In this document: positions 56,030 through 64,000 of the stretch, piece by piece
Layout of the letters: every line of letters begins with the position of its first letter
How positions within the stretch are numbered: the stretch's first letter is position 1
Assembly (NCBI GenBank): GCA_964017125.1
Contig: OZ024902.1
Coordinates: forward strand, 108,676,688 to 108,740,687
DNA length: 64,000 nucleotides
Direction of reading: 5' to 3'
Source of the DNA: Flabesymbios commensalis
Taxonomy: Eukaryota > Annelida > Polychaeta > Terebellida > Flabelligeridae
Program-made: the position numbers and the translations under genes
The notes under the pieces: model-generated
The model's database searches: none
Seen by the model: only the letters and a program-made list of their open reading frames with translations
What the model was told of the DNA's origin: nothing

Positions 56030-56213
56030 CCAGCTTTTAATCAAATTGATCATGAAACGTGACATCAATCAGCAAGATTTTAAAATTGTTGACCTCCATT
56101 TTGACAAATCAGAATAATTTTTCACCCACTTGAAGTTGCGAATCGCGACAGCCAGACACAACTTAAAGTGGGCGAAAACTTGAATTAAGTAATTTGGTAG
56201 TTAAAGGGGTAAC
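56030..56213 (+). mobile_element. TTAA-clan hairpin element, same family as window start
   Basis: AGCTTTTAATCAAATTGAT, hairpin at 56127-56170, end GTTAAAGGGG; matches positions 1-182. Confidence 0.65.
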
Positions 56214-59200
56214 CCATTAGCAAGGTATATCAATAAATATTAGTAGCGATAACCACCTCAGGGTTTATTCCACGATTTTTTTAGTGGGGGGCCGGGGGGG
56301 GGGGGGTCATACCGAGTCCACTCCCGCTATGCTGCCGCTGCCCGTTTTGCCTGTCATCACACTGAGGAAAGGTGGGCCAGGAAAATTTTCTAAGAAGGAA
56401 AACTTTCTAAGGTAAATTCTAAGACAAAATTTAATCCAGTATTTACATTAATGGCACATTTGTACTTTGACAATAGTTTGTGTGGGGGGGCGGGGGGGAT
56501 GGTCCGACCCCCTCAATAATCCTGAGTGGTGGGTCTGGAACAACCGCAGATTCATAACTCGGATGTCTTCTTTTTTTATAACTAAAGGTTAGGATGTGTC
56601 TGACTAGTGCACGCTTCACCCACCAATGACTATATTGACAAATGTTAACCCTTTCAACAACAAGGCCTATTTTAGTCAGCTGAGCTTACAAAAGCCACCT
56701 GTCGTGGTGAAAGTGTTGGCGATAACCGAAATAGCCATCCAAAATCGGCACATTGCATGGCTCAGAAATAATAGCAATATGTTTTCCCACGTTAAGACAC
56801 TGATTGATGGTGAAAAAAGGATGCCACCTTTTGTGAGGAGTTAGAGGAACAACAACAAAGCAAGACGTTACTGTATATGTATATATATAATGACAATGGC
56901 AGGTTATCAATGTTTCAGGGAAGATGAGATAAGATAAGTTTTTATTTCAAGTCGCACAGAGTAAAAATATAACATTAGCTTTAATGAGCTAGTACAAGCG
57001 ACATGTGAAATAAACAATAACGATAAAAACTAAAACAAGCAGGTTGGCTGGCAGGAAGTTAACATGAAATTTAAAAACGTGATTAAGAATTATATAGAAA
57101 AATACTTCGAATGTAAAAGGCTCTGGAATTATTATGATGTGATTCATTTACTGTGGTATTAGTGGACATGCCGTGCTCTCTCCCAAACCTAAAAAGTACA
57201 CATTATTGAATATTATTGCTTACATGTCTCCATAATCAGATGCGGATTTTGAAAAAGAAGAGATAGCTAGATTATTTATTGTCACAACGTTTCGAACTTA
57301 ACATGTTCATGTCAAAGCGCAAATAAAGTAACGTCTGTATTTCATTCATTTCCAGGATACTTGTAATGATACAGGGAATACAGCCTCATTTTTTTATGAT
57401 AAATAATCCAGACACGTACACTGCATTTGACGACATAATCCCAGTACTGACACAATGAGGATCATGTCATCTTTTTAGATAGGGGTAGCAATCTAGCCGT
57501 GGCTGTAGCAGTGACAACTGTCACTCCTTATGTGGTATCATTGTGATGGTGATTTCGTGGGCGTCGAACTTGACTCTACAGAATATCACACTTTATCAAC
57601 TGCAATTATATCCTGTGCTTTTTGTCAACAAAATTCACTAATAGCACAAAACAACGCCGTTCATTGTTCACGTGACTTTTGACTTGTCTTTTAATCCTTC
57701 CAAACAGCACCAGATATAACTTATCAATACTGAATGATAACCACAATGATTCCACCCACGATGGTCGAGGGGAGGGACAACGTTTCACTTACGCGACTGG
57801 ACCGGTATTCTCACATGGTTATCCTTGTCCCTCACATAATACACTGGCTCACGGCAGCTATATATCGTACTCTATTCCCTTAACTTAATATACAGTCAAC
57901 AATTTATTGTGTTTCATTTTGTTGACTACCTGTTTATACACCAACATTGATTCAATCTCCAGTAATTAAGCAGCCCTCGCCGAGGGGGGCTGTTTACTGT
58001 ATTCCACACTTTCCGCCGCCGCCGCATTTATTTGTTTTCAAGATAGCTACTAATCTATCAACTTCTGCTTCCTCATACTTCACATAGCCATCACATACCA
58101 CTGGGGAATTGTTTTGGTGACATTTGATCCCCATATCATCAACCCTTTAATTTCTATGGCCACTAACAGGGAAATGCTCGTTAGCGCATTTCAGGAAAAA
58201 GTTGCCATCAGATCTTCTTTTAACTTGGCAAATATGTTCAGCTATGTCAGCCAATGACCTGCTTAACTTTTGGGATCGAACAATTTCAAAATGACCGTTT
58301 AGCGGCCATTTTGAATTTTGTAATAATCACTTAACTCAAGAAATGCAAAATGACTGGACCATGAATATAAAACAAAATGTAATGTCTCACACAAGGATAA
58401 CCTATGACAAATCTCACACTAAAAAATCCAAAATGGCTGCCCGTCGGCCATTTTTTTTTTTTTTTTTTCAATTTTTCTAAATCTTGCATGGTAGCTGATC
58501 TATGAATTTCTTCTTCCTCATACTTCACTTAGCCATCATACAACACAATTTTAAAATAGTGGTCGAGCGATAACGGAGGGCTGCTTTCGTGTTCGTTTCC
58601 GAACAACTCTTTCTAGTTAACAACGTTTTTAGCTTTCACCATAACAAAACCAAATTATAGATATATTTTGATAAATCAATGCAACAGATAAGCCAAGCAT
58701 ACCACATACTATACTACTACTCTCTACACTGTCCTCCACCTATATTTATTTGTTTATTCTGCACTGTGCAACAATTGACCAGATCCGAACTTCATGCAGA
58801 CTGTGGTTGTTAATTTATGACTCCCAAAAACCCGGCGCGTACGATTGATTGGGCAATTAATTAATGCTTTATTATTTGATCAATGATCGAGTCCCCCCCC
58901 CCCCCCCTACCCAGTTTGTCGAGGGACTATAATTTTTGTGTGGAATAGAAATATTTGAATTTAGTTTAAGCTTATGACTGTGTCGATGCGAATTGGAGTA
59001 TTCATCTAGCATCTAAGTTCGCACGCCTCCACCCATCTTCATCTATCAAGTTGTCTGGTACCAGGAGATATCACACATATATGTGCTATGAGTATACGAC
59101 CCCCCTCTTCCCTGGCCAACTCAGACAACCCAGACAAGTTGACCTGAGTGTGGACTTCCACACTGCAGACAGTAAACCGGTGACGTCATAATGAATATTC

Positions 59201-59340
59201 ATGTTGCTCGCACCCCTCCTTTTCGTCCAGATCTAACGCACACCTGTTGTCAAGGTCAGACCAGTGGTCTGACAGTCAGACCGGTTGCGGCAAGATGGCC
59301 TTCATCAGGACTCTTAAATAAAGACACATAAAATATATAT
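56214..59340. other. Stretch between the last RhoGAP exon and the p53-family gene
   Basis: No coding exon was recognised. G-runs at 56284-56307 and 56484-56498 and a C-run near 58892-58907 are length-variable candidates. A short inverted-repeat element lies at 57970-58584. Confidence 0.45.
57970..58584. mobile_element. Possible inverted-repeat element, GCAGCCCTC ends
   Basis: GCAGCCCTC at 57970 and GAGGGCTGC at 58576 face each other. CTTCCTCATACTTCAC occurs near both ends and CGGCCATTTTGAA-like words on both strands inside. Non-coding. Confidence 0.45.
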
Positions 59341-59355
59341 TTTTTCAAATATTCA

Positions 59356-59361
59356 TTTATT
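59356..59361 (-). promoter_or_regulatory. p53: Poly(A) signal of the p53-family gene
   Basis: AATAAA on the minus strand about 180 bases after the stop codon; no earlier hexamer was noticed. Confidence 0.55.
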
Positions 59362-59541
59362 GAATGTAAATTGTTGTGTAAATGTAACAATATTCTTGAC
59401 AAATGATAACGATTATCACAGAAAGTGCTGCTGTCCAAGTGTTTAGCACTATTGATACGAGTAAGCAGTTGTCTATATCAGTGATTGTATGACAGTTCTG
59501 GTTATTATCACTGTATATATTGTTGAGGATGAGGTGAGAGT

Positions 59542-60930
59542 TTACTGGTAAGAGGTGCCCGTCACTGTGGTGTACGTGTAGTGGTGTTGTTGTCTATGTG
59601 CTGCTGGAGCTGGCTGGCCACTGGTCACTCTACAACTCCTGTTCTGACCTGTTGTACCAGTAGTGGATACAGTGGCTGGAGCAGCATACACAATCTGACC
59701 TGGTTTCTTCTGATGGACATGCTGCACTTGTCTGAGTGGTTGAGCTTGGACCTGTACCTGACATTGAGCCTGTAATTGAGCCTGGCGTTGAGCCTGTTGT
59801 GGAGCCTGGCGTTGGGACTGTGGTTGAGCCTGGCGTTGAGCATGTTGTTGAGCCTGTGGTTGAGTTTGTGGTTGACCTTGTTGTCTGTAAGCAGACACCT
59901 GAGCTTGTGGGATCATTGCAGCAAGCTCCAGAGAGTCACGGATCTTACACAACATCTCATAATTGTCTTTGCCCACCACACTAAGAGTGAACACGTTGTT
60001 ATCCCCTGTACACTGACGTTTACTGTCTATATTGATGGAGCTAGGGGCAGCACGCTTGACAGGACGCTTGTCGGGGTTAGCAGCATTTTCCTCAGTCTTA
60101 CGATCTCGTCCAGGACAAGCACAGATTCGAACCTCTACTGCCTGACGTCCTACAACCTGACCGTCTTCCTCCATTGTGAAGATCACCTGGATTGGTCTAC
60201 GGTTAAGTCCACCGACACATGAGGAGAAACACATAAACTGGAACAGGTTGACTACCCATGGTGTACCTGCAGCAGCCTGCTCGTAAGGGATGGTGACACT
60301 GAGGCGGCCACTGAAGCTATCCTCACAGTAATAAGCCTGGCTGTGCTGACAACGTACCAGATGTGTGGGAGCTGGATGACCTTCATTCTTGTCACCTGTA
60401 CAGCTACTGTGGTTAGGACATCTTCTGACTACCTCCTTCACGTGTTCAGGTCTGCTGTAGACTGGAGTGGCTCTGATAACACAGCCTGCAGAAGGGGCTA
60501 CTGATGTATGGAAACGGATAGGACAACATGTGGCCATCCTCACAAACAGCTTGTGTAAGGCAGGACTGTATGTCCACGTGGTGGACTTTGTCTCCTTGGT
60601 CTGCTTCTCAAATGAGATGCCGAATCCATACTTTCCAGGAAAAGATGTACTGGATGGTACAGCTAGAGGATTAGGTTCAGTCTGGCTATCAGGACTCACT
60701 ACAGTTGATCTGGTTTCCCCCATGATACTGTCCATCACTTGACTCCGTGTATCTCTACTCTCCTCCTTCACAAACACAGGTGAACAACTCATGTCAGATA
60801 TAACAGACATATCTGGAACATCTGACAGATCGTTAAACTCAAACTCTGGACTGCTGGCTAACTCATCAAATGTGTTCCACAAGGAATCTAGACTTTCCTG
60901 ATCGCTGAGATCTGGCATTGGGGTAGCCAT
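59542..60930 (-). CDS. p53: p53-family transcription factor, single exon
   Basis: 462 codons without an intron. Residues 11-18 QESLDSLW resemble the MDM2/transactivation motif of p53 (Leu for Phe19). The DNA-binding domain, about 95-285, keeps zinc ligands C171, H174, C234 and C238, and the DNA-contact region GGLNRRPI (R244, R245) and [11 protein letters not shown] (R268, R275). A basic nuclear-signal-like stretch KRPVKR follows. Residues 313-347 ([17 protein letters not shown]...LELAAMIPQ) match the p63/p73-type tetramerization domain. The tail (348-410) is a QAQ repeat with no SAM domain. The nuclear tetramer should bind paired RRRCWWGYYY sites and regulate stress and death genes. ATG 60930 is chosen over the in-frame ATG at 61092: it has a strong Kozak context (AAGATGG), starts at the transactivation motif, and the TATA box lies between the two. 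Intact frame; no sign of decay. Confidence 0.95.
   Translation of the reverse strand: MATPMPDLSDQESLDSLWNTFDELASSPEFEFNDLSDVPDMSVISDMSCSPVFVKEESRDTRSQVMDSIMGETRSTVVSPDSQTEPNPLAVPSSTSFPGKYGFGISFEKQTKETKSTTWTYSPALHKLFVRMATCCPIRFHTSVAPSAGCVIRATPVYSRPEHVKEVVRRCPNHSSCTGDKNEGHPAPTHLVRCQHSQAYYCEDSFSGRLSVTIPYEQAAAGTPWVVNLFQFMCFSSCVGGLNRRPIQVIFTMEEDGQVVGRQAVEVRICACPGRDRKTEENAANPDKRPVKRAAPSSINIDSKRQCTGDNNVFTLSVVGKDNYEMLCKIRDSLELAAMIPQAQVSAYRQQGQPQTQPQAQQHAQRQAQPQSQRQAPQQAQRQAQLQAQCQVQVQAQPLRQVQHVHQKKPGQIVYAAPATVSTTGTTGQNRSCRVTSGQPAPAAHRQQHHYTYTTVTGTSYQ
59755..59890 (-). repeat. p53: Coding minisatellite for the Gln/Ala-rich tail
   Basis: About ten imperfect 12-24-bp units of CAGGCTCAACGC type encode QAQR/QAQP repeats in residues 348-400. 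Likely length-variable between individuals. Confidence 0.75.
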
Positions 60931-60980
60931 CTTAGATGAGTAGTAGATTGTTGTTGGATAACTAGGAATGAACAGAGAAC

Positions 60981-61000
60981 TGACATGCCTGGACACCCCT
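60981..61000. promoter_or_regulatory. Candidate p53 response element at the p53-family gene start
   Basis: TGACATGCCT and GGACACCCCT are adjacent with no spacer, matching RRRCWWGYYY at 9/10 and 8/10 positions. They lie between the TATA box and the ATG, where transcription should begin. Confidence 0.4.
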
Positions 61001-61008
61001 ATTCTAGG

Positions 61009-61016
61009 CTTATATA
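61009..61016 (-). promoter_or_regulatory. p53: TATA box of the p53-family gene
   Basis: TATATAAG on the minus strand, about 80 bases upstream of the ATG. It predicts a start site near 60980-60990 and a 5'UTR of 50-60 bases. Confidence 0.65.
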
Positions 61017-61092
61017 CAGCTCTCGTTCTTCCTTGGAGACCCCACCCCTCTTCCCTGTCCCCAGCGCTGGTCAGTCGTCCAGTAGGGAACAC

Positions 61093-62259
61093 CTACTCGG
61101 CGTGGCTGTGAAAGCACAGCGCCTCAATCTGTATCACAGATGAACACCTCTTTAATCTCTTTAATCGCTTTGGCTTTGTTAACAGGAGGCCTTACTGACC
61201 AAAGGTAGCCAGCCTAGCTCACTCCTCTCCACGGTAGCTGTTAATTACCCCCGTCATCCTATCACCTGATGTCCCAGTCTTCATGACTAAAGTTATAAAG
61301 CTGATTACCTGACAATGGGGTACCACGGCTAAAATAGTCACACCCATCTGGTCACTGTGCATTACCTCAACTGTTTTGATTGCTTGTGACAAACACATCG
61401 TAGTTAGTGTGACATAACTGTTAATTAAAAATGTGAGACACGTAATATAAGTATATCCCATTAAAATGGTGTCAGGTACCAGTAAACATGCCAGACACCG
61501 TGGTACAACTCATTTACTCCTGTGGTACTACACACCTAGATAATCCACTATTTTATACTTTATTGTCAAATTAGACAATATAGTATATTAATGTATTACA
61601 GTTTTTTACGAATTAGAAAATTATTTCTACGTTTAATAAGCTATTTTATAAAAACACAATATATATTCTTAAGTAGAATGAATTTATTTTTGAGACAGTT
61701 GATTACCTGTGGTATACTTGAGTATTTTTTACATTTTATGTTATTATAAGTAGCATAATGTTATTTATTGTAAAAAATGCAAAATATATATTTTGAGCCA
61801 CATTAGGATGTAATGCGTCATCTGTATGATTAATCTTTGTAAATGGATGATTGTGAGCTTGATTTATAAATCTACTCAGTGTAATTATTTTGTTAGATTA
61901 TTTTTTCTTTCATCATCAATGTTTGGTAATGGTGTTTTTGAAGTGACACTGCTAGGATGGCTTATGGTCATTTAGAGATACTTAGATTGAGAACTAGGTC
62001 GTATGCATCTATGTTAAGCTATGGCCGCCACTGTGATCAGACGATCCTTATGACAGATTACAGGATCACGTGTGGACTGCCACGGATTTACAAGATGTTT
62101 CAAGATGATATTGAAGTTTTCAACTTTTCACCCCATAAGTTGATGATGAAACAGGAGCTTTTATAATATGAAATATCAGAAACTATACGTGCCGAGAATA
62201 TCTGCTATTTTTAGACTTGTATTTGAGAGACACACCGTTTATTATCTTTGAATAGTTGT
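61093..62259. other. Upstream of the p53-family gene
   Basis: No gene recognised. It holds the distal promoter of the minus-strand gene, then AT-rich DNA. Confidence 0.45.
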
Positions 62260-64000
62260 TCCGGCCATAGTTACTCATTCTCTATTATTAAACATATCAC
62301 GGAAATGTAAATAACGTTTTTCTAGGGTTTATTCTATTTGGTCCCATTATAATTCCCCATTTTCGTATGTTTCAAGTTTAATTATTGTCTGATTACCCTC
62401 AAGAATTACGTATATACGTATTTTCCTTTTCTTGTAAAAAATAGTGATAATCGAGGTACAATTTAGGAAAAGTAGAGTTTGATGAGAGATGCAATTAATA
62501 TATTATTCTTTTCTTAAATTCTGAATAAATTTTTGTATCTTATTATTATTTTAGAAATAAATTGTTAGGTTATTATTTTTGGCTTAGTTTGAAATATAAA
62601 GTTGTACTATTTCAGCATTCAGAAGGATAATTATTTAATGCGTCAACGATGTGTCTGTTCAACGTTTTAAATGCTGGGGCCACATTTTGTTCAACTAGTT
62701 TTTACATTTCAAGTTTAGAACATGTAGAATTGTAGTGTGCAATTTGTTGTAAGATTTTATTTTTTTAAATTTATTTTCAAACAGGTTTACATTATGTATC
62801 TATTATGTTAAGAGAATGAAGATTGACAATATATTATTAATTACCGCGCCCTAGCGTATTAGCAGTCTTGAGCACTGGCGGCTGTGGACTGTGGTTTTTA
62901 ACAGCGTCTTCAAACCTGTTGTTATTTTAACGCTTTGTGTCCGGGATCCACTGATCTTTTACCGTCCTGAACAAATAACTCCTCAACGAATTCGCATTCT
63001 GTTTTTAAAATTTATTGATTTATTAGGCTTCATAACACAACTATATACAATAATTGTACAAATATACAATTGTAAATAAAATGATGTACATCAAATACAG
63101 GTGACCAGCACCTCTGCCCTTACTACGTTTTACATCCACATTTTTTTATGTTCAATAATGTTTATGTTTAATAAATTTTAGGACCTCTGCAATACCAGTA
63201 CTAATGAAGCCTTCTCGTTTAAAATCTACTAGTCACGAACAGATGTTATTTTAACGCTTTGTGAACGTTATCCACTGATTTTGTAACGCTCAGAGCTAAT
63301 AACTGCTTAAGGCTATAGACCACTCTATGTATGGTTTTGATTTTAGCTGTATCCCAGTTGACTTTATCTCTGTAATCAGCGTGGGGCTTTTTGAGTATAG
63401 ATGTCATTATATCACGCTGCTCGTACACAGTGAAATAACTCATTATCTATTATTAAACATATTACTGATATATAAGGAACGTTTTTCTAGGGTATCTAAG
63501 TATTATTTTAGAAATCATTTGTTAGGTTATTATTTTTGGCTTGGTTTGAATTATAACTACTATTTCAGCATTCAAAAGGTTAATTATTTAATGCGTCAAC
63601 GTTGTGCTTGTTCAACGTTTTAAATGCTGGGGGCCACATTTTGTTCAACTAATATTTACATTTCGAGTTTTGAACATGTAGAATTGTAGTGTGCTATGTG
63701 TTGTAAGATTTTATTATTGGAATTTATTTTTAAATGCGTTTACATTATATATCTATTAGGTTAAGAGAATGAAGATTAAGAATATATTATTATTTATTAC
63801 CGCGCCCTAGCGCATTAAGGGTCTTGAGTACATGGTCGTGAACAGTGATTTTAACAGCGTCGTCAAACCTGTTGTTATTTTTAACGCTTTGTGACCGAGA
63901 TCCACTGATCTTTTACCGCCCAGATCTAATAACCCCTTAATGATTTCGCGTGCTGTTCTGAAAATAAATGTATGTTCAATAAATTATACGCAATACTAGT
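62260..64000. repeat. Direct duplication running off the right edge
   Basis: 62260-63010 and 63435-64000 are diverged direct copies: CTATTATTAAACATAT, GTTAGGTTATTATTTTTGGC, CGTCAACG, TTTTAAATGCTGG, CCGCGCCCTAGCG and GATCCACTGATCTTTTACCG occur in the same order. Offset is about 1165 at the left and 960 further right, so one copy has gained or lost about 200 bp. A third, short copy of the last part is at 63240-63300. Confidence 0.8.

Noticed and set aside
56626-56844. Possible next RhoGAP exon
   Set aside because: The translation has none of the F-BAR words expected after exon 10, and the acceptor phase does not fit.
57340-57410. CATTTCCAG acceptor followed by open sequence
   Set aside because: The frame closes after about 16 codons without a donor or family similarity.
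58331-58528. Minus-strand frame with a poly-lysine run
   Set aside because: Produced by a poly(T) tract at 58450-58468.
59581-60742. Plus-strand open frames across the p53-family gene (up to 148 codons)
   Set aside because: Antisense shadows of the coding strand, rich in LSL repeats from the QAQ minisatellite; no start, splice or domain support.
60931-61092. 54-residue N-terminal extension of the p53-family frame
   Set aside because: The in-frame ATG at 61092 lies upstream of the TATA box; the ATG at 60930 has a strong context and begins just before the transactivation motif.

Overview
This is a piece of a metazoan nuclear genome, most likely from an invertebrate. The genes have short exons with canonical GT-AG introns, long transposon-filled introns, an AT-rich background, and several CR1/L2-type and L1/Tx1-type LINEs, tRNA-derived SINEs and DNA-transposon relics. 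The p53-family protein joins a p53-like DNA-binding domain to a p63/p73-like tetramerization domain, as in many invertebrates. I cannot name the species.

Three protein-coding loci can be read. (1) About 0.5-14.0 kb, plus strand: the 3' part of a GPI-anchored protein with two tandem Ly6/uPAR three-finger domains, in four exons with all introns phase 1; the 5' end lies left of the window. (2) From 24.07 kb to beyond 55.77 kb, plus strand: the first ten coding exons (338 codons, every phase consistent) of the single-copy-type relative of vertebrate ARHGAP29, ARHGAP45/HMHA1 and GMIP, F-BAR/C1/RhoGAP proteins. The start of the F-BAR domain is reached, but the C1 and RhoGAP exons are not seen. (3) 59.54-60.93 kb, minus strand: a complete, intronless p53-family gene with transactivation motif, DNA-binding domain, tetramerization domain and a long Gln/Ala-rich tail, with its own TATA box and poly(A) signal. 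If locus 2 continues past the window, this gene is nested antisense in one of its introns.

The rest is largely mobile DNA. The main theme is a large clan of short non-autonomous elements with CCCTT...AAGGG ends flanked by TTAA, as piggyBac-type elements leave. Several carry internal or terminal hairpins, and one site (27.7-28.3 kb) shows three of them inserted one into another at TTAA. A 44-bp hairpin (ACTTGAAGTTGTG...) recurs at least 13 times, seven of them between 49.9 and 56.2 kb. Other blocks are: a terminal-inverted-repeat element with iterated motifs interrupted by a LINE (3.56-6.35 kb); an L1/Tx1-like LINE (7.3-9.1 kb); a broken tyrosine-recombinase-type retroelement fossil with an SGNH-hydrolase-like part and a tandem array of covarying hairpins (9.6-12.95 kb); a 1.15-kb minisatellite (18.3-19.4 kb); two iterated-motif DNA elements nested in each other (20.2-23.0 kb); a mariner relic (37 kb); a CR1-like LINE (37.6-39.8 kb); and a direct duplication at the right edge.
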